A stretch of DNA of 64,000 bases from Pseudomonas canadensis (GTDB lineage: Bacteria; Pseudomonadota; Gammaproteobacteria; Pseudomonadales; Pseudomonadaceae), in assembly GCF_000503215.1 (NCBI RefSeq), contig NZ_AYTD01000010.1, forward strand, positions 1-64,000, written 5' to 3'. Below are positions 46,165 to 55,001 of this stretch, one piece after another; the first letter of the stretch is position 1; every line of letters starts with the position of its first letter. The position numbers were made by a program, and so were the translations under genes. A model generated the notes under the pieces. The model ran no database searches, was not told the origin of the DNA, and was given only the letters and a program-made list of their open reading frames with translations.

Positions 46165-47592
46165 CTATTTCGTGACGTCCGGATCCTGCATCACTTTGAG
46201 GGTCGAGGACTCTGGATCAAATTCATCTTCTTCCAGCTCTATGAACTCTTCCGGCAGGAAAATGTTCAGCAGGATTGCACAGAAAGCCCCCACGGTGATC
46301 GGCGACTCGAAGATGTTGTGCAGCGCCTTGGGCAGGTCGCGCAACACTTCCGGCACGGCGGCCACGCCCAGGCCCATGCCCAGGGAAATCGCCACGATCA
46401 GCACATTGCGGCGGTGCAGCCCGGCTTCGGCGAGGATCTTGATGCCCGCCACGGCCACGGTGCCGAACATGATCAGGGTCGCGCCGCCCAGTACCGGCTT
46501 GGGCATCAGTTGCAGCACTGCGCCGATCATCGGGAACAGCCCCAGCAGCACCAGCAGACCGGCGATGAAGTACGCCACATAGCGGCTGGCCACGCCGGTC
46601 AACTGAATCACCCCGTTGTTTTGGGCGAAAGTCACCATCGGCAGGCTGTTGAAGGTGGCTGCCATCGCCGAGTTGAGGCCGTCGGCCAACAGGCCCGATT
46701 TGATGCGCTTGATGTACAGCGGGCCCTTGACCGGCTGCTGGGAAATCATCGAATTGGCGGTCAGGTCACCGGCCGCTTCCAGGGGCGAAATCAGGAAGAT
46801 CACCGCCACCGGAATAAACGCCACCCAGTCGAACGAGAAACCGTATTTGAACGGCACCGGCACGCTGATCAAGGGCACCTGGGGCAATGCGGCCATGTCC
46901 ACGCGTCCCATCAGCCACGCCACGACAAAGCCTAGGGTCAGGCCGATCACGATGGAGCCCAGGCGCAGGAACGGGTTGTTGAAGCGGTTGAGCACCACGA
47001 TGGTCAGCAGTACCAGCGCCGCCAGGCCCATGTTGCTGGCGGCGCCGAGGTCGCTGGCGCCGAAACCGCCGGCCATGTCGGTGACCGCCACTTTGATCAG
47101 CGACAAACCCATCAAGGTAATGATGGTGCCCGTGACCACCGGGGTGATCAGTTTGCGCAGCTTGCCGATGAACTGGCTCAGCACCACCTCGATAAACGCG
47201 GCGAAAAAGCAAATGCCAAAGATCGTCGAGAGAATCTCATCGGTGCCGCCGCCCCGCGCCTTGACCATGAAGCCCGCGCTGAGAATTACGCTGATAAAGG
47301 AAAAGCTGGTGCCCTGAAGGCACAACAGCCCGGAACCGATCGGGCCAAACTTGCGCGCCTGCACAAAGGTGCCGAGCCCCGACACGAACAGCGCCATGCT
47401 TACCAGATACGGCACTTCGCTTTCCAGGCCCAGCACGCCACCGACGATCAGCGTGGGGGTGATGATCCCGACGAAACTCGCCAGCACGTGCTGCAACGCG
47501 GCAAAAATCGCCGCGGTGAAGTGTGGGCGGTCTTCCAGGCCGTAGATCAGGTCGGATTTATAGCGCGGGCGGGGGGCTTGAGCGTCAGACAA
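46165..47592 (-). CDS. NCS2 xanthine/uracil permease
   Basis: The 475-residue inner-membrane carrier has about 14 membrane segments and the nucleobase-transporter signature QNNGVIQLTGVASR near residue 325, with the N-terminal LQHVLASFVGIITP motif conserved in the family. It imports xanthine, uric acid or uracil with protons. The start appears to be TTG 47592 with a weak ribosome site; homologues have a similar short N-terminal tail before KSDLIYG. The acidic C-terminal tail (EFIELEEDEFDPES) is cytoplasmic. Confidence 0.88.
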   Translation of the reverse strand: MSDAQAPRPRYKSDLIYGLEDRPHFTAAIFAALQHVLASFVGIITPTLIVGGVLGLESEVPYLVSMALFVSGLGTFVQARKFGPIGSGLLCLQGTSFSFISVILSAGFMVKARGGGTDEILSTIFGICFFAAFIEVVLSQFIGKLRKLITPVVTGTIITLMGLSLIKVAVTDMAGGFGASDLGAASNMGLAALVLLTIVVLNRFNNPFLRLGSIVIGLTLGFVVAWLMGRVDMAALPQVPLISVPVPFKYGFSFDWVAFIPVAVIFLISPLEAAGDLTANSMISQQPVKGPLYIKRIKSGLLADGLNSAMAATFNSLPMVTFAQNNGVIQLTGVASRYVAYFIAGLLVLLGLFPMIGAVLQLMPKPVLGGATLIMFGTVAVAGIKILAEAGLHRRNVLIVAISLGMGLGVAAVPEVLRDLPKALHNIFESPITVGAFCAILLNIFLPEEFIELEEDEFDPESSTLKVMQDPDVTK

Positions 47593-47827
47593 AATACGGG
47601 CTCGGGTCAGAAAATGGAGGCGCAGGATGCCAGAAAGCGCCGGTCGTCAGAAGTGTAAAAAAATATTTATGAATGACCTGCGGGAAACCCCAGGCCCTGC
47701 CGATACCGAGGATAGGCCCACATACCAACGACAACAGTGGTGACCACAGGTCGGAACGGCGCGTTGACGCCGACTGATCGTTTCGCGGCAGGGACGCTTG
47801 CAAACACTACTTCTGAGAGCACTCCCT
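47593..47827. promoter_or_regulatory. Divergent promoter region of permease and chemoreceptor
   Basis: A 235-base gap. Toward the permease an AT-rich block (TAAAAAAATATTTATGAATG near 47658) could hold its promoter. For the chemoreceptor, ACTACTTCTGAGAGCACTCCCT just upstream gives GAGAG as a poor ribosome site. No clear operator or FliA promoter is seen. Confidence 0.35.
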
Positions 47828-49453
47828 ATGTCCCTGCGCCAGTTGAACATTGCCCCTCGAGCGTTCCTCGGTTTTGCATTCATTGCGTTGTTAGTGGTTT
47901 TACTGGGGGTGTTTGCGGTCAACCGCATGGCACAGATTCGCCAATCCTCAGTGGAAATGACCGCGACCCAACTGCCCAGCGTGACCTCGCTGGGCATCAT
48001 CACCGAGAACGTACTACGCCTGCGCATCCTGTCGTTCCGCGTGCTGGTCAACCGCGAGCCGGCCAGCCTGCAAGAGGCTGAAACCCGCATGGGCGTGCTC
48101 GCCGACAAGGTCAAGACGGCCCAAGCCAGCTACGCAGCTCTACCTGCCGGCCCGGAAGAAGCCGCGCTGTACAAAACCTTCGTGGTCACGCTGGACAACT
48201 ACTTCAAGGCACAGGCCGACATGCTCGCGCTGTCCAAGCAGGGCAAAGTGGATGAGATGCGCGCACTGATCAACAGCCGCATCAAGGACGGCACCGACCA
48301 GATGGGCGAGCAACTGAACAAGCTCATCGCCATCAACGCGGCCGATGCCAAGACCGCTGACGCTGAAGCCGGGCAGAGTTATGACGGCGCCATTACGGGC
48401 GTCATTGCAGTTTCCGTGGCTGCCGCATTGCTCACCGTGCTGCTGGCGTGGTTGTTGACCCGCAGCATTGTCACGCCGCTGCGCAAAGCCGTGGAGGTTG
48501 CCGAAACCATCGCCGGTGGCAACCTGAGTAAAGCCATCGAAGATGACGGCAAGGACGAACCGGCGCGCTTGCTCGGCGCCTTGGCGGCCATGCAGGCCAA
48601 CCTGCGCCAGACCATCCAGCAGATCGCCGGCTCGGCCACTCAGCTTGCCTCGGCAGCGGAAGAGTTGAGCGCGGTCACTGAAGAAGCCTCCAAAGGCTTG
48701 CAGCAACAGAACAATGAAATCGATCAGGCGGCCACGGCGGTCAACGAGATGACGGCGGCGGTGGAAGAAGTGGCGCGCAACGCAGTGTCCACCTCCGAAG
48801 CGTCCAGCCAGTCCAACCAGGCTGCCCGTGAAGGGCGCGACCGTGTGGTGGAAACTGTCGGCGCGATCCAGACCATGACCCAAGACGTACAAAACACCGC
48901 CGCGATGATTGAAGGCCTGGCCACCCAAGGCCGCGACATCGGCAAAGTGCTGGACGTGATCCGCGCGATTGCCGAGCAGACCAACCTGTTGGCGCTGAAC
49001 GCAGCCATTGAAGCGGCCCGTGCCGGTGAAGCCGGACGTGGCTTTGCCGTGGTGGCAGACGAAGTGCGAGCGCTGGCCCATCGCACCGCGCAGTCGACCC
49101 AGGAAATCGAGAAAATGGTCGCCGGCATCCAGAACGGCACCGGTGAAGCCGTGCAATCGATGCAGCAAAGCAACCAGCGCACCCAGGACACCCTGGAAAT
49201 GGCCCGCGCCGCCGGTGTGGCCCTGGAACAGATCACCCAATCCATCAGCCTGATCAACGAACGCAACCTGGTGATCGCCAGCGCGTCGGAAGAGCAGGCT
49301 CAAGTGTCCCGCGAAGTGGACCGCAACCTGGTGAACATCCGTGACCTGGCGACCCAGTCGGCGGCCGGTGCCAACCAGACCAGTGCGGCCAGCCACGAAC
49401 TGTCGCGCCTGGCGGTGGACTTGAATGGAATGGTGGCGCGTTTCGTTATCTGA
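47828..49453 (+). CDS. Methyl-accepting chemotaxis protein
   Basis: The 541-residue chemoreceptor has an N-terminal membrane helix (~10-32), a periplasmic four-helix-bundle ligand domain (4HB_MCP type, ~35-190), a second helix (~195-215), a HAMP domain and a long cytoplasmic coiled coil. The tip contains [28 protein letters not shown] residues (E-A-A-R-A-G-E and G-R-G-F-A-V-V-A) that bind CheA/CheW. The ligand is unknown. It has no C-terminal CheR-docking pentapeptide. ATG 47828 is chosen at MSLRQLNI. Confidence 0.93.
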   Translation: MSLRQLNIAPRAFLGFAFIALLVVLLGVFAVNRMAQIRQSSVEMTATQLPSVTSLGIITENVLRLRILSFRVLVNREPASLQEAETRMGVLADKVKTAQASYAALPAGPEEAALYKTFVVTLDNYFKAQADMLALSKQGKVDEMRALINSRIKDGTDQMGEQLNKLIAINAADAKTADAEAGQSYDGAITGVIAVSVAAALLTVLLAWLLTRSIVTPLRKAVEVAETIAGGNLSKAIEDDGKDEPARLLGALAAMQANLRQTIQQIAGSATQLASAAEELSAVTEEASKGLQQQNNEIDQAATAVNEMTAAVEEVARNAVSTSEASSQSNQAAREGRDRVVETVGAIQTMTQDVQNTAAMIEGLATQGRDIGKVLDVIRAIAEQTNLLALNAAIEAARAGEAGRGFAVVADEVRALAHRTAQSTQEIEKMVAGIQNGTGEAVQSMQQSNQRTQDTLEMARAAGVALEQITQSISLINERNLVIASASEEQAQVSREVDRNLVNIRDLATQSAAGANQTSAASHELSRLAVDLNGMVARFVI

Positions 49454-49471
49454 CCTGAAATGAGGTCAACA

Positions 49472-49561
49472 TGTGGGAGCGGGCTTGCTCGCCAATGCAG
49501 TGGATCAGTCAAGAAGTCTATCGACTGACACACCGCATTCGCGAGCAAGCCCGCTCCCACA
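49472..49561. repeat. REPIN (TGTGGGAGCGGGCTTGCTCGC type)
   Basis: REP arms TGTGGGAGCGGGCTTGCTCG at 49472 and the complement GCGAGCAAGCCCGCTCCCACA ending at 49561 flank a 45-base spacer between the chemoreceptor gene and kguD. This belongs to a second REP family, distinct from the GCCGGC type elsewhere in the window. Confidence 0.9.
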
Positions 49562-49584
49562 TTGGTTTTGTGGTGTGTCAGGAA

Positions 49585-50562
49585 TCAGCGGTTCCAGGCG
49601 TTGGCATTCACCAGGTTTTTTGGTCGCTCGCCTGCCAACGCCTGCAACAGATTATCCACCGCACATTTGGCCATGGCCTCCCGCGTTTCATGGGTGGCCG
49701 AGCCGATATGCGGTGTCGCCACCACATTGTTCAAGCGCAACAACGGCGAGCCGTGATCCAGCGGCTCCTTTTCAAACACATCCAAACCCGCCGCCCGAAT
49801 GGTGCGCTGCTGCAACGCTTCCACCAGTGCCGCTTCATCCACCACCTTGCCCCGCGAAATATTGATGAAGATCGTCTCCGGGCCCATGAGCGCAAATTGT
49901 TCTGCGCCAATCAACTTCTCGGTTTCGGCGGTAAGTGGCAAGGTCAGGCAAACAAAGTCGGCCTGTTGCAGCAAGTCATTCAAGCTGCGGTACTGCGCGC
50001 CGAAACGTGCCTCCACCGCCGGCTTGGGCGAATGGCTGTGGTAGATCACCGGCATACCAAAACCAAAATGCCCACGCTGGGCCAAGGCTTCACCGATGCG
50101 GCCCATGCCGATGATGCCCAGGGTCTTGCCATGCACATCGCTGCCGAAATGCGCTGGGCCGATGTTTTTGTTCCATTGACCGGCGCGCACCATGTCGGCC
50201 AATTCGACCACACGCCGGGCGGTGGCGAGGATCAGCGCAAAACCGGTGTCGGCGGTGGTTTCGGTGAGCACGTCGGGGGTGTTGCTGAGCAGGATGCCGC
50301 GCCCAGTCAGGTAGTCGATGTCGTAGTTGTCGACGCCGACCGAGACGCTGGCCACGGCCTCCAGCTGCGGCGCCAGATCAAGCAGCTTGGCATCCAGGCG
50401 CAGGCTGGCGCCGAGCAGGCCGTGGGCGCCGGGCAGGGCGTCGCGCAGCTTGGCCAGGCCAGTGTCATCCAGCGCTTCGACCAGCGTGACCTCGGCCTGT
50501 TCATGCAGGCGGGCCATCAATGGCGCGGAGAGTTTTTTGTACAACACGACAGACTTTTTCAT
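49585..50562 (-). CDS. kguD: 2-ketogluconate 6-phosphate reductase
   Basis: The 325-residue D-2-hydroxyacid dehydrogenase reduces 2-keto-6-phosphogluconate to 6-phosphogluconate, feeding the Entner-Doudoroff path. The NAD(P) loop GIIGMGRIGEALAQR is near residue 148 and the catalytic Arg/Glu/His lie in NISRGKVVDEAAL and TPHIGSATHETREAM. The start overlaps the kguT stop by 4 bases (ATGA). Alone it could be a glyoxylate/hydroxypyruvate reductase (GhrB), but the kgu neighbours settle it. Confidence 0.92.
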   Translation of the reverse strand: MKKSVVLYKKLSAPLMARLHEQAEVTLVEALDDTGLAKLRDALPGAHGLLGASLRLDAKLLDLAPQLEAVASVSVGVDNYDIDYLTGRGILLSNTPDVLTETTADTGFALILATARRVVELADMVRAGQWNKNIGPAHFGSDVHGKTLGIIGMGRIGEALAQRGHFGFGMPVIYHSHSPKPAVEARFGAQYRSLNDLLQQADFVCLTLPLTAETEKLIGAEQFALMGPETIFINISRGKVVDEAALVEALQQRTIRAAGLDVFEKEPLDHGSPLLRLNNVVATPHIGSATHETREAMAKCAVDNLLQALAGERPKNLVNANAWNR

Positions 50563-51851
50563 GCGGCTTTTACCTTCAATTCAAGATTGGGCGCCGGCGT
50601 GCGGTCACTCGCGCCGGGCTTGAGAAAAATCGTCAGTACCACCGACAGCAGCAACGCGCCGCTCATCAGCAGGTACGAAGCGCCGGGCGAACCGGTGCTG
50701 CTATTGAGATAGCCCACCAGGTACGAGCCGCCGAATGAACCCAGGGCCCCCATGCTGTTGATCAGCGCCATGGCGCCCCCGGCGACATTGGCCGGCAGGA
50801 TCTCCGGGACAATCGCGAAAAACGGACCGTACGGCGCGTACATGCAGGCCCCGGCAATCACCAGCAAGGTGTAGGACCACCAGAAGTGTTCGGCGCCGAG
50901 CACGTAGGACGCGTAGAAAGCAATCGAGGCAATCAGCAGCGGCGGCCATACGAAACGCTTGCGCTTTTGCAGCTTGTCCGAGCCCCACGACACCACCAGC
51001 ATGCCAATCACCGCCGCCAAATAAGGCAGCGCCGACAGCCAGCCGGCCTCGACCATGTCCATCTGCAAACCCTGCTTGAGGATCGACGGCAGCCACAGCA
51101 CAAAGCCGTACACGCCAATGCTCCAGCAGAAAAATTGCAGGGCCAGGATGATCACTTTGGGCGAACGGAACGCCTCAGCGTAGTTCTTCACCGCCTTGAT
51201 CCCGACTTGCTCGGCGGCCAGCGCGGTTTCCAGGTCCTGTTTCTCAGCGTCGCTCAGCCACTTGGCATCCTTTGGACGCTCATCGGCCAGCTTCCACCAG
51301 ATAAAGGCCCACAGCACGGCCGGCAGGCCTTCGATGATAAACATCCAGCGCCAGCTGAAATGCTGCACCAGATAGCCCGACACCACCGACATCCACAGCA
51401 TGGTCACTGGGTTGCCGAGGATCAGGAAGGTATTGGCGCGCGAGCGTTCGGCACGGGTAAACCAGTGGCACAGGTACACCAGCATCGCCGGCATCACGGC
51501 GGCTTCGACCACGCCGAGCATGAAGCGAATCACGATCAGCATGTAGGCGTTGGACACCACGCCGGTGAGGGTGGCGAGGCCGCCCCACAGGATCAGGCTG
51601 ACGAAGATCAGCTTCTTGACACTGCGTTTCTGCGCGTAGATCGCCCCCGGCACCTGGAAGAAAAAGTAGCCAAGGAAAAACAGCGCGCCCAGCAATGACG
51701 ACATGCCGGGAGTGATCATCAGGTCCTCGGCCATCCCGGAGGCGGCGGCGAAGCCGTAGTTGGCGCGGTCCAGGTAGGCCAGGCTGTAGGTGATAAAAAC
51801 GATGGGCATGATGTACCACCAGCGGCGGGTGGCGAGCTTCACGGTTTGCAT
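50559..51851 (-). CDS. kguT: 2-ketogluconate transporter (MFS, ACS family)
   Basis: The 430-residue inner-membrane protein has twelve predicted helices and the anion:cation symporter MFS pattern (LDRANYGFAAASGM at residues ~28-41, then the R-x-x-L-G-V-V-E-A-A loop of helix 4). It takes up 2-ketogluconate made in the periplasm by gluconate dehydrogenase. It lies between kguK (45 bases) and kguD (overlap). Confidence 0.93.
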   Translation of the reverse strand: MQTVKLATRRWWYIMPIVFITYSLAYLDRANYGFAAASGMAEDLMITPGMSSLLGALFFLGYFFFQVPGAIYAQKRSVKKLIFVSLILWGGLATLTGVVSNAYMLIVIRFMLGVVEAAVMPAMLVYLCHWFTRAERSRANTFLILGNPVTMLWMSVVSGYLVQHFSWRWMFIIEGLPAVLWAFIWWKLADERPKDAKWLSDAEKQDLETALAAEQVGIKAVKNYAEAFRSPKVIILALQFFCWSIGVYGFVLWLPSILKQGLQMDMVEAGWLSALPYLAAVIGMLVVSWGSDKLQKRKRFVWPPLLIASIAFYASYVLGAEHFWWSYTLLVIAGACMYAPYGPFFAIVPEILPANVAGGAMALINSMGALGSFGGSYLVGYLNSSTGSPGASYLLMSGALLLSVVLTIFLKPGASDRTPAPNLELKVKAA

Positions 51852-51896
51852 GGGGTTGCTCCTGAGCTTGTTGTAGTTGTGGCAACAGGTAGTGGG

Positions 51897-52838
51897 TTAG
51901 GCAACGGATCGGATCGGTAACTCTGAACGGGTGGGCAGGCCTTCCATATCGCCACGGCTTTGCACGGCGCGACTGCCGATCCAGTTACCGCGCTGTACCG
52001 CCTCGGGGAAGCTGAGGTTTTCCAGCAGGGCGCTGATCATGCCCACGGCAAAACCGTCGCCGGCACCGACCGTATCTACGACTTTTTCCACCCGCACGGC
52101 GGCGACAAAGCCCTGGTCCATCTGGGTGCGGTAGTAGGCGCCATCCGGGCCGAGCTTGATCGCCACGGCTTCGGCGCCCTGGTCGAGGTAGAACGCGGCG
52201 ATGTCGGCCGGGTCATCGAAACCGGTGAGCAGGCGGCCTTCGCCCAAGCCTGGAAAGACCCAGTCGGCCAGGCCGGCGAGTGCGTTGATTTCGCGGATCA
52301 TTGTCTGTTGGCTGGCCCACAACGACGGGCGCAGGTTGGGGTCGAACGACACGCTGCGCCCGGCCTTGCGCATCTGGGTCATCAGCTCGACGGACAACTC
52401 GCGCGTCGCCTCGGACAATGCGGGCGGAATGCCGGTGGCATGCAGATGGCGGGCTTGCAGCAGGGCAGGGCTGATGGCGGCGATAGACAACTGACTGGCC
52501 GCCGAACCCTTGCGGAAGTACTCCACCTGGGGATCATCGCCCGCTTCTTCACGAGACTTGAATTGAAAACCGGTGGGGTGTGCCGGATCGACCGCCACAT
52601 GCCGGCAATCCAGGCCCTCCTGGGTCAAGGTGTCGACCACAAAGCGCCCGAGCGAATCATTGCCCACTCGGCTCAGCCAGGCGACGTTGAAACCCAGGCG
52701 CGACAAGCCGATGGCGACATTGCTGTCGGCACCCGCGATCCGTTTATGGAACTGAGCCACCTGGGCCAAATCGCCGGTCTGTTCGGCGACAAACATCGCC
52801 ATGGTTTCACCAAACGAGAGGATATCGATCTCAGACAT
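51897..52838 (-). CDS. kguK: 2-ketogluconate kinase (PfkB family)
   Basis: The 313-residue sugar kinase phosphorylates 2-ketogluconate to 2-keto-6-phosphogluconate. The PfkB signatures are present: the N-terminal GG-like FHKRIAGADSNVAIGLSRLG and the catalytic DTVGAGDGFAVGM near residue 255. ATG 52838 is chosen; it overlaps the end of kguE by 8 bases, and the alternative ATG 2 codons upstream is possible. Confidence 0.93.
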   Translation of the reverse strand: MSEIDILSFGETMAMFVAEQTGDLAQVAQFHKRIAGADSNVAIGLSRLGFNVAWLSRVGNDSLGRFVVDTLTQEGLDCRHVAVDPAHPTGFQFKSREEAGDDPQVEYFRKGSAASQLSIAAISPALLQARHLHATGIPPALSEATRELSVELMTQMRKAGRSVSFDPNLRPSLWASQQTMIREINALAGLADWVFPGLGEGRLLTGFDDPADIAAFYLDQGAEAVAIKLGPDGAYYRTQMDQGFVAAVRVEKVVDTVGAGDGFAVGMISALLENLSFPEAVQRGNWIGSRAVQSRGDMEGLPTRSELPIRSVA

Positions 52839-53613
52839 GCGCATGCTCCGAACGAGGTTGGCCCAGCAGGGTGAGGGTGGCGACCTGCTGCGCAGTGACC
52901 GCGACCAGGTCATCGCCTTGCAGCGGGAATTCCACGGCCCGGTTAATACCTGGAGTCATGTGCTTGAGCAGTTGTTCCCACAGATGCAGGTCGGTGGCGC
53001 CAGGCGGCAGGGCGACCAGCTTGCCGTCGGCACGCCGCGCCACCGCCTTGCAGTGCAGGTAATCCACATGCCGGCCCAGCAGGCGCGCGGCGGTGAGGGC
53101 GGATTGGTCTTGCCACTGCCAGTTGCCGATGTCGAAGGTCATCTTAACCGGCAGGCCCAGGCGTTCCACTTCGGTGAAAAAGCGCTGCATGGGTTCGATG
53201 CGGCCACCGTGCAGGGTCTGGTCGTTCTCTACCAGCAGGCGGACCGGGTGGCGGTTGAGCAGGGCGTGCAGGCTTTCCAGGTCGTTGGTGTCGGTGAAGT
53301 AGCCGAGGGAGACTTTCAGCCAGCGTGAGCCAAACGCCTGCGCCCGATCCAGGGTGGCCGCGAGTTCGGCATTCGCTTGGGCACGGCCGGCGACCCACAG
53401 TTCCAAAGGCGATGAGAACACCGACTTCAAATGCTGTTGCGCTGCTGCCTGGGCCAGTTCGGTGGGCTGTTCGTCCGTTAAAAGCTCTTCGCGCCATTCG
53501 ATGCACTGGGCGCCGGCGGCGGCGAGGACTTCGACGAAACTAAGCTGGCCCTGCTGACGTACCAGCTCGGCGCCGTAGCTGGAAAGGCTGATGGAGACGG
53601 GGTATTTATGCAT
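52831..53613 (-). CDS. kguE: KguE, sugar-phosphate isomerase/epimerase-like
   Basis: The 260-residue protein is an AP-endonuclease-2-like TIM barrel (metal ligands in VLVENDQTLH, MTFDIGNWQW and VDYLHCKAV). It is the first gene of the kgu operon; its exact reaction in 2-ketogluconate use is not settled. A perfect PtxS operator lies 14 bases upstream of the start codon. Confidence 0.9.
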   Translation of the reverse strand: MHKYPVSISLSSYGAELVRQQGQLSFVEVLAAAGAQCIEWREELLTDEQPTELAQAAAQQHLKSVFSSPLELWVAGRAQANAELAATLDRAQAFGSRWLKVSLGYFTDTNDLESLHALLNRHPVRLLVENDQTLHGGRIEPMQRFFTEVERLGLPVKMTFDIGNWQWQDQSALTAARLLGRHVDYLHCKAVARRADGKLVALPPGATDLHLWEQLLKHMTPGINRAVEFPLQGDDLVAVTAQQVATLTLLGQPRSEHAHV

Positions 53614-53626
53614 TGTTGTTTACCTC

Positions 53627-53640
53627 TGAAACCGGTTTCA
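53627..53640 (-). promoter_or_regulatory. PtxS operator before kguE
   Basis: TGAAACCGGTTTCA is the perfect palindrome known as the PtxS binding site. It stands between the kguE start and the ptxS stop and should repress kguEKTD until 2-ketogluconate releases PtxS. Confidence 0.93.
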
Positions 53641-53662
53641 TTTTTATACGTAAACCAACATC

Positions 53663-53746
53663 TGTAGGAGCCGGCTTGCCGGCGATAGCGTCCTTGAAAT
53701 GGACGCTTGCCTCAAGAACCCCATCGCCGGCAAGCCGGCTCCTACA
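53663..53746. repeat. REPIN (GCCGGC type) overlapping the ptxS stop
   Basis: REP arms TGTAGGAGCCGGCTTGCCGG at 53663 and the complement ending at 53746 enclose a short spacer. The right arm contains the TAG stop codon of ptxS (53742-53744). It separates the kguE operator from ptxS. Confidence 0.9.
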
Positions 53747-54755
53747 AGGGGGTTGTGGAGCCTCGGATGATCAGTTGGGGCAGGAAGTCCAGGGTGCGTG
53801 TCGGCTCGGTATCGCCGCGCAAGCGCTTGAGCAGGCAGTCGAATGCGCTGGCGCCGATGGCTTCGGTGGGCTGGGCGAGGGCGGTGATGCCCGTGCCTAC
53901 CAGCGGATACCACTCCAGGTCATCCAGGGCGATCAGGCCGATGTCATCGAACAAGTTGCAACCGAGGGTTTTCAGTGCGCGGGTGCAGGCCAACGCCGCG
54001 ACACCGTTGGCGCAGAACAGCGCCTTGGGGCCAGGTTTTGCGAGAAAGGTTTTCAGGTGTTTTTGCAGCGTTTCATCCAACGCCAACACAGCGCCGGTCA
54101 ATGCCGGGCGGCTAGCGATTTCAGCCTTGAAACTGTTCAGGCGCTCTAGGCGCGAACTGGTGCCATCGGTGGCTTCACTCACCATCAGCACATCGCGATA
54201 ACCCTGTTGCTCCAGGTGCTCCACCGCCATACGCACCGCCGCCGGGTTGTCCAGGCCGACCAGGTCGCTGTGCAGCGGTTCGACCTTGCGGTCCACCAGC
54301 ACCAGGGGCATTTCCCGTTGCAGTTCCAGCAGTTGGTCAAGGTGATGGCCGAGGGTGTTCACGATCAACCCTTCGATGTTGTACGAACGCAGCGCTGCCA
54401 AGTGCTGGCGTTCTTGCTCGTCATCGCGGTCGGTGTTGCACACCACCAGGCTGTAGCCGTGTTGACGGCAAGCGGTTTCGACACCGTGCATCACGGCAAT
54501 GGAATAGGGGTTGCGGATATCGGCCACCAACATGCCGATCAGGCGCGTGCGCCCACGTTTCAGGCCACGGGCCATCTGGTTGGGTCGGTAGCCGAGTTGT
54601 TCGATGGCTTGCTCGATGCGCAGGGCAATGCCATCGGAGAGCAGGGCGCGGTCGTCGCCGATAAAGCGCGACACGCTGGCTTTGGACACGCCGGCGTGTT
54701 GGGCCACGTCGAGCATGGTCACGCGGCTGCGTTGGGCGGCGGAAAATGAGGTCAC
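53742..54755 (-). CDS. ptxS: PtxS, LacI-family regulator of 2-ketogluconate genes
   Basis: The 337-residue repressor has an N-terminal LacI helix-turn-helix (TMLDVAQHAGVSKASVSRFI, residues ~13-32) with the hinge helix after it, and a sugar-binding core domain. PtxS responds to 2-ketogluconate and controls kgu genes and itself; two perfect operators flank it. Its last codons run into a REP arm that supplies the stop. Confidence 0.95.
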   Translation of the reverse strand: MTSFSAAQRSRVTMLDVAQHAGVSKASVSRFIGDDRALLSDGIALRIEQAIEQLGYRPNQMARGLKRGRTRLIGMLVADIRNPYSIAVMHGVETACRQHGYSLVVCNTDRDDEQERQHLAALRSYNIEGLIVNTLGHHLDQLLELQREMPLVLVDRKVEPLHSDLVGLDNPAAVRMAVEHLEQQGYRDVLMVSEATDGTSSRLERLNSFKAEIASRPALTGAVLALDETLQKHLKTFLAKPGPKALFCANGVAALACTRALKTLGCNLFDDIGLIALDDLEWYPLVGTGITALAQPTEAIGASAFDCLLKRLRGDTEPTRTLDFLPQLIIRGSTTPL

Positions 54756-54789
54756 GGTAGAGCCTTTCTTATTGGAATTCGGATTGCAC

Positions 54790-54803
54790 TGAAACCGGTT
54801 TCA
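54790..54803 (-). promoter_or_regulatory. PtxS operator before ptxS
   Basis: A second perfect TGAAACCGGTTTCA, 35 bases upstream of the ptxS start codon, indicates autoregulation. Confidence 0.92.
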
Positions 54804-55001
54804 GAAGACACCAGCCATTGCTTGCAGTCAAGAGGAAATTCGCAGGATGACACCGTGTTCAGGTTGATGAGTCCGACGGGTGGCAATTGCACCTGTTAGT
54901 TCTGACAGTATCCGGGCGGGCGTTTCGGGTGTTCAATCGGCTTCAAGTTAACGGCATTACCGCATTAAGCGTGTTGGATGTTGGGTCCATAGGAGGGCGG
55001 C

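Noticed and set aside
48140..49396. 418-residue minus-strand open frame opposite the chemoreceptor gene
   Set aside because: Antisense shadow; the plus strand has the conserved MCP signalling tip.
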